A stretch of DNA of 64,000 bases from CBDDGJ01 sp965227805 (GTDB lineage: Bacteria; Pseudomonadota; Alphaproteobacteria; RS24): positions 62,001 through 126,000 of the forward strand of contig CBDDGJ010000003.1 in assembly GCA_965227805.1 (NCBI GenBank), written 5' to 3'. The stretch's first letter is position 1; every line of letters begins with the position of its first letter. The notes beneath the pieces are model-generated. The model was not told where the DNA came from. It ran no database searches and saw only the letters and a program-made list of their open reading frames with translations. Position numbers and translations under genes: made by a program. Below, one piece after another: positions 35,831 through 44,853 of this stretch.

Positions 35831-36310
35831 ATGGATTTTGCTACAACTGACTTATCGGATGAACATGAAGCCGCCCTACGCTATTTAGAAGGCGCGTGGC
35901 GTGACTTTGGCGGCAAGGCTGCGTTTCACGGGCCAATCACCACCATTGCCACCTTTGAGGATAACAGCAAAATCCGCGAAGCCGTTCAAAACGTTGGAAA
36001 CGGGCATGTTCTGGTTGTTGATGGCGGTGCCTCGCGCCGTTGCGCTTTATTCGGGGGTAATTTAGCCCAGCTTGCGGCTCAAAATGGGTGGGCAGGCATT
36101 TTGATAAATGGCTGTGTGCGCGATGTTGATGAACTTGTAGCCGAAGCAGTGGGCATCAAAGCATTAGCCACCCATCCGCGCAAAAGCGTAAAACGCGGGC
36201 GCGGGGATGTCGATGTGCCGCTTCATTTCGGTGGGATTCATATTGCGCCGGGTGACTATCTCTATGCAGATAGAGATGGGGTGATTATTGCCGAAAAGCC
36301 GCTCTTATAA
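35831..36310 (+). CDS. rraA: RraA family protein
   Basis: 159 aa from ATG 35831 (MDFATTDLSDEHE); earlier in-frame codons lie in the upstream terminator. The fold motifs HVLVVDGGASRRCALFGGNLAQLA and GILINGCVRDVDEL match RraA, a trimeric inhibitor of RNase E in enterobacteria; close relatives are 4-hydroxy-4-methyl-2-oxoglutarate/oxaloacetate lyases, sharing the G-x-G-N and D-x-R-D residues (GGN and RDVD here). Which activity applies cannot be settled from sequence alone. Confidence 0.85.
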   Translation: MDFATTDLSDEHEAALRYLEGAWRDFGGKAAFHGPITTIATFEDNSKIREAVQNVGNGHVLVVDGGASRRCALFGGNLAQLAAQNGWAGILINGCVRDVDELVAEAVGIKALATHPRKSVKRGRGDVDVPLHFGGIHIAPGDYLYADRDGVIIAEKPLL

Positions 36311-36442
36311 GAGTAATAGCTTTTCTTGTTCAAACCGCCGCTTAAACCAGAGTGCCAAATCATAGCGAAAGAGATACGCATCCTCTCTTCGCCAGCTATA
36401 TAAAAACCGCCCTAGCCTATTAGACAAACCTTTGGCGCGCAC
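36305..36442 (-). CDS. Possible small basic protein downstream of the PQQ dehydrogenase
   Basis: 45-codon frame on the reverse strand from GTG 36442, 23 bp after the dehydrogenase stop, ending in the last bases of rraA. It reads VRAKGLSNRLGRFLYSWRRE, then DAYLFRYDLALWFKRRFEQE and a leucine run. The dense, regular Arg/aromatic composition looks protein-like, unlike the other frames, but there is no clear ribosome-binding site and no family that I recognise. It may be a small protein, or the tail of a lost gene. The rest of the 155-bp gap is otherwise empty. Confidence 0.25.
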   Translation of the reverse strand: MRAKGLSNRLGRFLYSWRREDAYLFRYDLALWFKRRFEQEKLLLL

Positions 36443-36465
36443 TTAAAAAGCACCGGCATAAAATA

Positions 36466-38661
36466 TTATTCAACCGGTGCCGTTTCTGTCTTTGCTGCTT
36501 CTTGTGCCTGATAGTCTTGCCAGCTACGCGCAATGATAAAGGCGTAAATATCTTCAACATCTTTTTCGGAGACAAGATCGGCAAAGCTCGACATGCCACG
36601 GTCGGCCAATACACCCTCCAGCACAATTTCTTTGAACATGCGGTGCGTTTGCGGCCCCATTTTACGTAGATCCGGCACAGCCGCATTCCCCAAAACAGCA
36701 ATACCATGGCAAAATGTGCATACTTCGTGATAAAGCTCCATACCACGCGCCACTTGCGCTTCGGTAAATTCCACAGCAGGCGGTTCGGGAATAGGACGCG
36801 CCGCAACTTCCGGTTCTTCAATCACCCCGCCACCATTAAGTTTGAATGTAAGCATTTTGCCATAATTACCATATTTGGCAGATGCCGGCATGGCGGCATC
36901 ACCTTCAACAATGATCGCCCCGCCTGAACCGACTTGAATGGATACATATTGTTCGCCATCAATTTCATAGGTAATGGGTGGAGCAATAATGCTGGTATAT
37001 GTATCAGTCTGCCAGATAATTTCACCCGTTTTTGCATCATAGGCCGTGAATTTACCACCACTATTCCCCTGAAACACCAAGCCGGCAGCGGTTGAAAGCG
37101 TGCCGCCATTCCAGTGAGAGGGGTTTTCCTGCGTCCAATGCGTTTTGCCCGTTAGCGGGTCAAAGGCGGTAAGATAGCCACGTGGTGCGGGCATATCCGG
37201 ATGCGCGGCTAAAATGGGCAAAAGCCGCCCAAATTCAACACCAGTATTCCAGCCGCCTTCACGATATTTAAGCCTGCCGGTTGCCTTGAAGTCATGGTCA
37301 ACATCATAGGCAAGCGGGTTTTCAATCGCCGGAATATAGACCAGCCCCGTATCAGGGTTAAATGACATAGCATGCCAATTATGCCCCCCAAGCGGGCCTG
37401 GCAACACCCATTTGGACTCACCGCTATTTACCCAATCAAATTCGGGGTTTTCAACCGGACGCCCCGTTTCCATATCCACATGCGTTGCCCATGTCACCGT
37501 CACATAAGGGTTAGCCCGCAATAATTCACCGGTTTCGCGGTCGAGCACATAAAAGAAACCGTTTTTAGGTGCCTGCATAAGCACTTTACGCATTTTGCCA
37601 TCTACTTCCAAATCGGCCAGCATCATATCTTGCACGGCAGTATAATCCCATGTATCGCCGGGCGTTGTTTGATAATGCCATTTCGCCCGCCCCGTATTCG
37701 GGTCCAGAGCAACGATTGAAGACAGATAGAGATTATCGCCACCGCCGGGAGAGCGTATGGTGCGCGTCCATGGCGAGCCATTGCCGACGCCAATAAACAC
37801 CGTATCTGTATCTGGATCATAAACAATGGAATTCCACACAGTGCCACCACCGCCAATTTTCCACCATTCGCCGCCTTTCCATGTTGTTGCCGCGCTTTCC
37901 ATTTCGGGGTGTTCAAATTCTTTAGACGGGTCGCCCGGCACGGTGAAAAAGCGCCAGTCCAGCTCACCCGTTTTGCTATTATATGCGCTCACATAACCAC
38001 GCACACCAAATTCTGCCCCGCCATTACCGATAAAAACACGGCCATTCGCCACACGTGGCGCGGCAGTAATTGTATAGGGGCGTTCACGATCAATGAGCGT
38101 ATTTACCTTCCAGATTTCCTTACCGGTTTCAGCATTAAGCGCAATAAGATAACCGTCAAAACTTGCGACATAAACCGCACCCTCATATACAGCGACGCCA
38201 CGATTAACCACATCACAACAGCCCTTGCGTCCCCATGCGCCGGGCACTTCCGGATCATAAGACCAAATCTCTTCGCCAGTTTTTGCATCCACCGCATAGA
38301 CCAAGCTCCATGGGCCGGTCATATACATAATGCCATCTACCACAATGGGGGTTGCCTCGGTGCCGCGTGTTGTATAGAGATCATAGCTCCATGCCAGTTC
38401 CAAATTCTCAATCGACTGCTTATTGATTTGCGCTAAAGGTGAAAAACGCTGTTCGCCATAAGTGCGCCCATGCGACAACCAATTTCCCGGCTCGCTTTCA
38501 GCATTGATAATACGTGGCGTATCAATAAGACCTATGGTTTGGCTCGGTTGGGCGCCAGCCCCTGCACGCATTGTCTCGCCATCAGGTGTGTTCATCTGCG
38601 TATAACCAAATATAACTGCAGCCACAACTAATAGACTCACTATGATCGTTTTTTTACTCAT
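36466..38661 (-). CDS. PQQ-dependent quinohemoprotein alcohol dehydrogenase
   Basis: 731 aa from ATG 38661 (MSKKTIIVSL), which has AGGGGAG upstream; the first 7 in-frame codons of the longer frame are rejected. After an N-terminal hydrophobic signal come the eight-bladed propeller (WSYDLYTTRGTEATPIV, the vicinal cysteine pair in RKGCCDVVNRG near residue 135) and a C-terminal cytochrome c domain with CTFCH near residue 645. It oxidises alcohols in the periplasm with electrons passed through haem c. The catalytic Asp lies in TWDYTAVQ; the residue two after it is Thr, not the Asp of lanthanide enzymes, suggesting the calcium type. Monocistronic. Confidence 0.9.
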   Translation of the reverse strand: MSKKTIIVSLLVVAAVIFGYTQMNTPDGETMRAGAGAQPSQTIGLIDTPRIINAESEPGNWLSHGRTYGEQRFSPLAQINKQSIENLELAWSYDLYTTRGTEATPIVVDGIMYMTGPWSLVYAVDAKTGEEIWSYDPEVPGAWGRKGCCDVVNRGVAVYEGAVYVASFDGYLIALNAETGKEIWKVNTLIDRERPYTITAAPRVANGRVFIGNGGAEFGVRGYVSAYNSKTGELDWRFFTVPGDPSKEFEHPEMESAATTWKGGEWWKIGGGGTVWNSIVYDPDTDTVFIGVGNGSPWTRTIRSPGGGDNLYLSSIVALDPNTGRAKWHYQTTPGDTWDYTAVQDMMLADLEVDGKMRKVLMQAPKNGFFYVLDRETGELLRANPYVTVTWATHVDMETGRPVENPEFDWVNSGESKWVLPGPLGGHNWHAMSFNPDTGLVYIPAIENPLAYDVDHDFKATGRLKYREGGWNTGVEFGRLLPILAAHPDMPAPRGYLTAFDPLTGKTHWTQENPSHWNGGTLSTAAGLVFQGNSGGKFTAYDAKTGEIIWQTDTYTSIIAPPITYEIDGEQYVSIQVGSGGAIIVEGDAAMPASAKYGNYGKMLTFKLNGGGVIEEPEVAARPIPEPPAVEFTEAQVARGMELYHEVCTFCHGIAVLGNAAVPDLRKMGPQTHRMFKEIVLEGVLADRGMSSFADLVSEKDVEDIYAFIIARSWQDYQAQEAAKTETAPVE

Positions 38662-38795
38662 ATCACTCCCCTTTATAGCCATATAGACTATATTTAGTCG
38701 TTTTTTGCACAGATGAAAAGTAAAATATATTTATTATTTGTAAAACTTATTCTTTCACGGTAAGCTAAATGGCAACAGGTTTAGGGAGGTATGTT

Positions 38796-40307
38796 ATGAC
38801 GCGCACACCGCATATTACCATTATTGGCACGGGCATGGGTGGTTTATGTGCCGCTATGCAATTATTACGCAATAATATTGATAATTTCATATTGATTGAA
38901 AAAGAGCGTGAGTTTGGCGGAACATGGCGCGATAATATTTATCCGGGTTGTGCATGTGATGTGCCATCGCATTTTTACTCTTTTTCATTTGAAGGCAAAC
39001 CCGATTGGTCACGCATTTATCCACCGCGCGACGAGATTTTTGATTATATGACTGGCCTTGCCGCAAAATATGGCCTTTATGAAAAAACGCAGTTTAATAC
39101 AGAAATCACCGAAGCGAATTATAATGAGGCCACACAAAAATGGCAGCTTACAACCGCAGGCGGTGAAACGCTTGAAACCGATATTGTCATTACCGGCTTA
39201 GGGCAACTCAATCGCCCCAAAACCCCTAAAATTAAAGATCAGCGCAAGTTTAACGGTATTACCTTTCACGCGGCACAATGGCAATATGAAACAGATCTCA
39301 CAGGAAAGCGCATAGGCGTTATCGGCAATGGCCCCTCTGCCGCGCAATTTATTCCCGAAGTGGCAAAAGAAGCCGGACATTTAACCATATTTCAACGCTC
39401 ACCATGCCATGTTGTGCCGCGCAATGACCGCGAATATAACAGAATAGAAAAGTTCCTGTTCAAATATGTGCCTGGCTTGCGCAAACTTTATCGGGGTATG
39501 ATTTACTGGACATTAGAAAAAAACTTCAATATCTTTAATCGGGGTAATAAATCTAATTTCTGGATAAAACTTTTCAGCATGGGCGGCACCCTTGAAGAGG
39601 CGATTGAAACACATTTTGATGAGCAGATCGAGGATAAGGCATTACGCAAAATTCTAAAGCCCGATTATCCTATCGGGTGTAAGCGCGTGGTGATTTCAGA
39701 TGATTACTACCCCACTTTACAGCGCGATAATGTGTCTCTGGTTGTGGATGGCATCAAACAATTCACCGCAAATGGCATTAAAACCATAAATGGTGATGAG
39801 CATAATTTGGATGTTATTATTTATGGCACAGGTTTTGAATCGACCGATTTTCTAGCCCCGCTTTATATTACAGGTAAGCAAGGAAAAGACCTGAACACCA
39901 CCTGGCGTCAGGGTGCCGAGGCTTATCTGGGCATTACCATGCCCGATTTTCCTAATTTCTTCATGCTTTATGGCCCGAATACAAATCTGGGGCATAACTC
40001 AATTTTATTTATGCTTGAATGTCAGGTTAATTATATTATAGGGGCTATAAAAAGCCTTAGCACCCATCACGCAAGCAGCATGAGCTTAAAGCCGGAGAAA
40101 ATGCAAGAATTTGGCAAACACTTAAAAGCACGGCTTGAAACATCGGTTTGGGCAGCAGATTGCCAGAGTTGGTATAAAAATGAGCATGGTAAAATAACCA
40201 ATAATTGGCCAGATTTCACCTATCTTTATCGCGAAGCAACGCAACAATTCGACGCCGCAGCCTATGAAATAGTCCCGCCACCAAATCAGGTAAAAGTAAC
40301 AGAATAA
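38796..40307 (+). CDS. Flavin-containing Baeyer-Villiger-type monooxygenase
   Basis: 503 aa from ATG 38796 (MTRTPHITIIGTGMGG), with TTAGGGAGG upstream. FAD-binding GTGMGG (about residues 10-15), the BVMO fingerprint FNGITFHAAQW (FxGxxxHxxxW, near 151-161) and NADPH-binding GNGPSA (near 176) are all present in the right order. Such enzymes insert oxygen beside a carbonyl, turning ketones into esters or lactones, or oxidise heteroatoms. First gene of a five-gene run (12 bp before the PCu(A)C gene). The substrate is not predictable; the alcohol dehydrogenase is divergent next door and could supply ketones, an inference only. Confidence 0.88.
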   Translation: MTRTPHITIIGTGMGGLCAAMQLLRNNIDNFILIEKEREFGGTWRDNIYPGCACDVPSHFYSFSFEGKPDWSRIYPPRDEIFDYMTGLAAKYGLYEKTQFNTEITEANYNEATQKWQLTTAGGETLETDIVITGLGQLNRPKTPKIKDQRKFNGITFHAAQWQYETDLTGKRIGVIGNGPSAAQFIPEVAKEAGHLTIFQRSPCHVVPRNDREYNRIEKFLFKYVPGLRKLYRGMIYWTLEKNFNIFNRGNKSNFWIKLFSMGGTLEEAIETHFDEQIEDKALRKILKPDYPIGCKRVVISDDYYPTLQRDNVSLVVDGIKQFTANGIKTINGDEHNLDVIIYGTGFESTDFLAPLYITGKQGKDLNTTWRQGAEAYLGITMPDFPNFFMLYGPNTNLGHNSILFMLECQVNYIIGAIKSLSTHHASSMSLKPEKMQEFGKHLKARLETSVWAADCQSWYKNEHGKITNNWPDFTYLYREATQQFDAAAYEIVPPPNQVKVTE

Positions 40308-40319
40308 AGATAGATTGGG

Positions 40320-40751
40320 ATGAGATATATTTTGAGCCTTATTTTAGGGATAGGCATGAGCATGGCTGCGCTTAGCTATGCCAGTGCAGACGTGATACGC
40401 ATTAAAGATGCACGCGTCACATATGGCATTGGCAACCGCCCTGCTGTCGGATATGTCACCCTTATAAATGAAAGCACAAGAGATGATGCCCTTATCAGCG
40501 TCACGAGCCCGAATTTTGATCCTATCGAATTACATACGCATAAAATGGAAGATGGCATTATGCGTATGCGTGCTGTTAAAAATTTTCCATTGCCCGCGCA
40601 GGCGACGTATATGCTCAAACCACATGGTGATCATCTTATGCTGTTTAACGGCAATGCAGATGAAAAAATTGTGCGCCTCACATTCATTTTTCAATATGCA
40701 CCGCCCATTACACTTGATATAAACGCGCAATATTTTGGACAAAATAAATAA
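40320..40751 (+). CDS. PCu(A)C family periplasmic copper chaperone
   Basis: 143 aa. Signal peptide (about residues 1-23, ending SYASA) and a single PCu(A)C domain. The copper ligands lie in ELHTHKMEDGIMRM (His and two Met) and the later LKPHGDHLML (H-x-x-x-L-M form), matching H(M)X10MX21HXM. Members deliver Cu(I) to the CuA or CuB centres of cytochrome oxidase. It sits 12 bp after the monooxygenase and 11 bp before the NTF2-like gene, an unusual setting, since this family is commonly near senC/sco or cytochrome oxidase genes. Confidence 0.85.
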   Translation: MRYILSLILGIGMSMAALSYASADVIRIKDARVTYGIGNRPAVGYVTLINESTRDDALISVTSPNFDPIELHTHKMEDGIMRMRAVKNFPLPAQATYMLKPHGDHLMLFNGNADEKIVRLTFIFQYAPPITLDINAQYFGQNK

Positions 40752-40762
40752 GGACAAATGTT

Positions 40763-41161
40763 ATGAAAAACCACCCAATCGAAAAATGGCATCAGATTAT
40801 GCAAAGCGATAATAATGATGGGCTTTGGGATATTTTAGATGAAAATGCTGTATTTTCTTCACCCGTTGTGCATACACCGCAAGCGGGACGCGAAAAAACC
40901 TTTGCCTATTTAAGTGCGGCCAGTCAAACATTCAGCAATAGCCAGTTTGAATATGTGCGTAAAATTATCGACGGTAATCAGGCCATGTTAGAATTTACCG
41001 CCAAAATAGATGGCATCATTATCAATGGCGTTGATATCATCACATTTAATGATGCCGAAAAAATAATCGACTTCAAGGTTATGGTGCGTCCGTTAAAAGC
41101 CATAAATATGTTATGGCAAAAAATGGGCGAACAACTCCAAGCCCAACAGGAGTCCGCATAA
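40763..41161 (+). CDS. NTF2-like/SnoaL-type protein
   Basis: 132 aa. Cone-shaped NTF2 fold inferred from WHQIMQSDNNDGLWDILDE, VFSSPVVHTPQAGRE (the short-chain binding pocket region) and the beta-strands ending MVRPLKAINMLW. Such small domains bind hydrophobic ligands, act as isomerases or hydrolases, or have no catalytic role. The stop TAA is directly followed by the ATG of znuC, so it is coupled to the zinc transporter genes and to the monooxygenase upstream. Function unknown. Confidence 0.7.
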   Translation: MKNHPIEKWHQIMQSDNNDGLWDILDENAVFSSPVVHTPQAGREKTFAYLSAASQTFSNSQFEYVRKIIDGNQAMLEFTAKIDGIIINGVDIITFNDAEKIIDFKVMVRPLKAINMLWQKMGEQLQAQQESA

Positions 41162-41887
41162 ATGGATACGCGTAAGCTCATTGCTGCACAGGCTATCTCA
41201 ATAGAGCACCATAATCGGCATATACTCGACAAGGTGAGTTTACATATTTCGGAAGGCGACTTCATTACGCTTATCGGCCCGAATGGCGCAGGAAAGTCCA
41301 TATTACTCAAAACCATGCTGGGACTTTATACGCCAGATAGCGGCAAGGTAACACGGCGTGCCAATTTGCGTATCGGTTATGTGCCGGAAAAAATCGATAT
41401 TGAATCAAGCCTCCCCTTAAGTGTATTGCGTTTTTTACAATCAGGAATAAAGCACACCAAAGCCACACAATCGAACATGGACGAAATCATCGAGGAAACG
41501 CAAATTGCGCCCTTACTCACCCATCAGCTTATAACGCTGTCTTCCGGAGAAATACAGCGCGTTTTACTCGCACGGGCGCTCGTCTTATCCCCCGATCTGT
41601 TGATTTTGGACGAAGCAGCACAGAACCTTGATATAAGCAGTCAGTTGCATTTTTATGAACTGATTGAGAAAATCTATCAAAGCCGCACTATCGCCATCCT
41701 GATGGTGTCGCATGATTTGAATTTCGTGATGTCTTCCACGCGCAAAGTTGTGTGCCTCTATCACCATATTTGTTGCGAAGGCGCCCCGCAAACTGTCGCA
41801 AAAGACCCCGAATTTATCAATTTATTTGGCAAAGATATGGCACGGATGATGTCGGTCTATCCGCACCATCACGACCACAAACATTAA
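41162..41887 (+). CDS. znuC: Zinc/manganese ABC transporter ATP-binding protein (ZnuC-like)
   Basis: 241 aa. Walker A GPNGAGKSIL (near residues 39-48), signature LSSGEIQRVLLARAL (near 126) and Walker B LLILDEAAQNLD (near 150), with Ala replacing the usual Pro after DE. A histidine-rich C-terminus (HHHDHKH) fits a zinc transporter subunit. Together with the ZnuB permease 19 bp downstream it forms an importer for metal ions. The substrate-binding protein ZnuA and the regulator Zur are absent from the window. Confidence 0.87.
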   Translation: MDTRKLIAAQAISIEHHNRHILDKVSLHISEGDFITLIGPNGAGKSILLKTMLGLYTPDSGKVTRRANLRIGYVPEKIDIESSLPLSVLRFLQSGIKHTKATQSNMDEIIEETQIAPLLTHQLITLSSGEIQRVLLARALVLSPDLLILDEAAQNLDISSQLHFYELIEKIYQSRTIAILMVSHDLNFVMSSTRKVVCLYHHICCEGAPQTVAKDPEFINLFGKDMARMMSVYPHHHDHKH

Positions 41888-41906
41888 CATATGAAAGCAT
41901 AAAGCT

Positions 41907-42695
41907 ATGAATGAGACTCTTATACCCGTTATTCTTTCTGGCCTGGCGCTGGCACTTGTAACCGGCCCCTTGGGGTGTTTTGTCGTATGGCGGCGCATGG
42001 CTTATTTTGGCGATGGGCTTGCACATAGTGCTTTACTGGGTATTGCTTTGGGCATGGCCGCAGGCTTAGGCCATCAGACCGGCATTTTATTAAGCGGCAT
42101 ATTATTTGCTTTGCTTTTGGTATGGCTGCAAGCGCGCAACGTTCTTGCCACAGATACATTACTGGGTATTCTGGCACATGCCATGCTTGCCCTTGGCATT
42201 GTGGCTATGGGGGTGATGGGTGCAGAGGAAATCGAAATACACGACTTTTTACTCGGTAGTTTAGACGCCATATCTTATTCGACAAGCCTTAGCATGCTTG
42301 CCGGTGCAGTTATCAGCGTTTTATTTATCATACGCATCTGGCCTGGCTTAATCATGATGACAATAAGCGAAGATATCGCCCAGGCCGAAGGGGTGCGCGT
42401 AAAACATTATAATTTTTTCCTTATGCTGCTTATGGCCATTACCGTTGCGCTGTCCATTCAGCTGGTGGGTATTTTGCTTATCACCTCTTTGCTGATTATA
42501 CCGGCATCTTGTGCGCGGCTTTTTTCTCGCACACCCGAGCATATGGCCATAAGCACCGTTATCATAGGAAGCAGTGGCATTATTGGCGGATTTTACCTAG
42601 CCGGTTTAAGCGGACTTACCGCCGGCCCCGTTATTGTGAGTTGTCTGGTTTTGCTATTTGTATTTACGCTTATGGCGCGTTTAGCTTTGCGTTAG
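41907..42695 (+). CDS. znuB: Zinc/manganese ABC transporter permease (ZnuB-like)
   Basis: 262 aa with about seven to eight membrane helices. The ABC-3 family blocks GPLGCFVVWRRMAYFGDGLAHSALLGIALG (described by parts: WRRMAYFGDGLAHSALLG near residues 28-45) and LVGILLITSLLIIPASCARL (near 190) are clear. Its 3' end overlaps the convergent isomerase gene by 15 bp. Forms the channel of the metal importer with ZnuC. Confidence 0.88.
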   Translation: MNETLIPVILSGLALALVTGPLGCFVVWRRMAYFGDGLAHSALLGIALGMAAGLGHQTGILLSGILFALLLVWLQARNVLATDTLLGILAHAMLALGIVAMGVMGAEEIEIHDFLLGSLDAISYSTSLSMLAGAVISVLFIIRIWPGLIMMTISEDIAQAEGVRVKHYNFFLMLLMAITVALSIQLVGILLITSLLIIPASCARLFSRTPEHMAISTVIIGSSGIIGGFYLAGLSGLTAGPVIVSCLVLLFVFTLMARLALR

Positions 42696-43286
42696 ATAAT
42701 CTTCCATTTGGTCTAAACGCTCTTTTCCGAAAAACATGTCATCACCGATAAAAAAGGTCGGAATACCAAATGCGCCGCGTGCAACGGCCTCTGCCGTATT
42801 ATCAATAAGACGCTTTTTGATGGCATCATTTTGAATTTGCTCTGCCAAGCGCGCGGCATCAAAGCCCGCATCATTCCAGGCCTGTTGCAAAACCTGCCGG
42901 TCATCCAGTTTCAAGCCCTGTTCCCAAAGCGCGCCGAGCATTGCCCCGATATAATCCGGCAAATAGCCATCTTCCTCAGCACCCAAAGCGCCGCGAATAA
43001 GGCTCACCGTATTTACCGGAAAATGCGGATTCATCTTAAATTTAGTGATATTATGCTTTTTAATAAAGCGCTCGATTTCAAGGTTTTCATATTCAAGTTT
43101 ATTTTGAATATTACCAAAGGCCAGCATAGGTGCCTGATTATTGGTTGCCTTAAAAATGCCCCCCAAAAGGCATAGCTTATAATTGACTTGTGCACCTGTG
43201 CGCGCCAGAAAATCGGGTAAAGCCTGATAGACAAAATAGGCATTGGGGCTTGCAAAATCAAAAATAAAATCAATGGTTCTCGGCAT
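42681..43286 (-). CDS. 2-hydroxychromene-2-carboxylate isomerase-like DsbA-fold protein
   Basis: 201 aa from ATG 43286 (MPRTIDFIFDFASPNAY), preceded by GGGAGA; the longer frame has no site. The DSBA-like thioredoxin fold of the kappa-class glutathione transferase/HCCA isomerase family is indicated by DFASPNAYFVYQALP, the LLGGIFKATNN motif and GAFGIPTFFIGDDMFFGKERLDQ at the C-terminus. The catalytic Ser in SPNAY replaces the Cys of DsbA. HCCA isomerase acts in naphthalene breakdown using glutathione, but most relatives have unknown substrates. Confidence 0.82.
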   Translation of the reverse strand: MPRTIDFIFDFASPNAYFVYQALPDFLARTGAQVNYKLCLLGGIFKATNNQAPMLAFGNIQNKLEYENLEIERFIKKHNITKFKMNPHFPVNTVSLIRGALGAEEDGYLPDYIGAMLGALWEQGLKLDDRQVLQQAWNDAGFDAARLAEQIQNDAIKKRLIDNTAEAVARGAFGIPTFFIGDDMFFGKERLDQMEDYLTQS

Positions 43287-43370
43287 AATATCTCCCGTAA
43301 TCATATGTGTTAAGCATAAGCGTGGCACGCAATTTCAAAAAAGTCAATCACGCAATGTTTTTATGAATTT

Positions 43371-44078
43371 TTATGTTTCAAGCATGGTTTCACTTGATGC
43401 ATCTGCTTTGGGGCGTTCATCCTCGGGCAAGGCGCCATATTCTAAAAAATAGACTTGCTCCGCAATATTTGTTGCATAATCGCCAATGCGCTCAATATTT
43501 TTAGCAATAAATAATAGATGCGCGCATGCCGCAACATCTTGCGGTGCCTGTGCCATGCCTGCCAATAAGTCCTGAAATAAATTGGTGTGCATTTGGTCGA
43601 CATCAATATCACGCGCGCGCACCTCCATCGCCAAATTCACAGTGCGTTTCATATAGGCATCTAACACATCAGCAAGCATATGGTGCACCAATTGCGCCAT
43701 AGTCTCCAGATTAGATGCATGAAACTCTGCCATATCCGTTTCCAAAAGCACACGCATACGCTTGGCAATATTTTTGGCATAATCACCAATGCGCTCCAAA
43801 ATAGCTGCCACTTTTAAGGAGGCAATAATACGGCGCAAGTCATCTGCCATTGGGGCACGCAAGGCAATAATTTCAATGGCGCGCTCATTTATGGTGATTT
43901 CCAGCGCATCCAACTCCCGGTCTTTGGTAATAATTGCCTCAATATTTTCTGCATTACGCGTTTTCAAAATAGCGGCAGCAGCAGAAAATTGCGCCGCGGC
44001 CATAGTCCCCAGCCGCGCAATATTCGTGTTTAATTCATTCAAATCTTCATCAAATGCTGCTGTAATATGTTCACTCAT
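43371..44078 (-). CDS. phoU: Phosphate transport system regulator PhoU
   Basis: 235 aa, all alpha: two three-helix PhoU repeats (about residues 10-110 and 115-215) with metal-binding E/D-x-x-x-D patterns (AMADDLRRIIASLKVAAILERIGDYAKNI and LFIAKNIERIGDYATNIAEQ). PhoU holds the PhoR/PhoB pathway off when phosphate is plentiful, by contact with PstB. Last gene of the pst operon, 7 bp after pstB; phoB and phoR are not in the window. Confidence 0.95.
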   Translation of the reverse strand: MSEHITAAFDEDLNELNTNIARLGTMAAAQFSAAAAILKTRNAENIEAIITKDRELDALEITINERAIEIIALRAPMADDLRRIIASLKVAAILERIGDYAKNIAKRMRVLLETDMAEFHASNLETMAQLVHHMLADVLDAYMKRTVNLAMEVRARDIDVDQMHTNLFQDLLAGMAQAPQDVAACAHLLFIAKNIERIGDYATNIAEQVYFLEYGALPEDERPKADASSETMLET

Positions 44079-44085
44079 TTCACAC

Positions 44086-44850
44086 CTACCCTATCTTGCC
44101 GGAAATATAAGCCTCGGTTTGCTCATATTTCGGTTTGGTAAAAATTTTACGCGTATCATCATATTCTATCATTTTTCCCATATGAAAATAAGCCGTTTTT
44201 TGGGATACGCGTGCGGCCTGTTGCATGGAATGGGTTACCATAACAATGGTATAATTATTACGCAATTCGGCGATAAGGTCTTCTATAATTGCCGTTGCAA
44301 TCGGGTCAAGCGCCGAACAGGGTTCATCCATAAGCAAAATTTCCGGATTAACCGCAATCGCCCGGGCAATGCATAATCTTTGCTGCTGCCCGCCCGAAAG
44401 CCCGGCACCCGAGGCACCCAGCCTGTCTTTTACCTCATTCCACAGGCCTGCACGGCTTAGGCTTTGTTCCACAATATAATCCAGCTCTTGCTTATCAGCC
44501 GCAAGCCCGTGAATACGTGGGCCATAGGCCACATTATCATAAATTGACTTGGGAAACGGATTGGGTTTTTGAAACACCATGCCAACGCGTGCACGTAACT
44601 CCACCACATCAATCGCACTATGATAAATATCATCCTCATTGATGAAAAGTTCCCCGATCACCCGGCAGCCATCTATCACATCATTCATACGGTTAATACA
44701 ACGCAAAAATGTGGATTTACCGCATCCCGAAGGGCCGATAAGTGCGGTGACTTGACGTCGATTTATATCCAGCTCAATATCATGCAATGCCTGTGCATCA
44801 CCATAATAGACGGATATATTGCGCGCCTTTATTTTTGTCTGTTGCTGCAT
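44086..44850 (-). CDS. pstB: Phosphate ABC transporter ATP-binding protein
   Basis: 254 aa. Walker A GPSGCGKSTFLRCINRMND (near residues 36-54), signature LSGGQQQRLCIARA (near 152), Walker B ILLMDEPCSALDPIA (near 173). The RMND block after Walker A is typical of PstB. It is 3 bp after pstA and 7 bp before phoU. Drives high-affinity phosphate uptake. Confidence 0.97.
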   Translation of the reverse strand: MQQQTKIKARNISVYYGDAQALHDIELDINRRQVTALIGPSGCGKSTFLRCINRMNDVIDGCRVIGELFINEDDIYHSAIDVVELRARVGMVFQKPNPFPKSIYDNVAYGPRIHGLAADKQELDYIVEQSLSRAGLWNEVKDRLGASGAGLSGGQQQRLCIARAIAVNPEILLMDEPCSALDPIATAIIEDLIAELRNNYTIVMVTHSMQQAARVSQKTAYFHMGKMIEYDDTRKIFTKPKYEQTEAYISGKIG

Positions 44851-44853
44851 AGC

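Noticed and set aside
36420..36821. 133-codon minus-strand frame across the dehydrogenase 3' end
   Set aside because: It is a shadow of the cytochrome c domain in another frame, with basic and cysteine-rich composition typical of frame artefacts.
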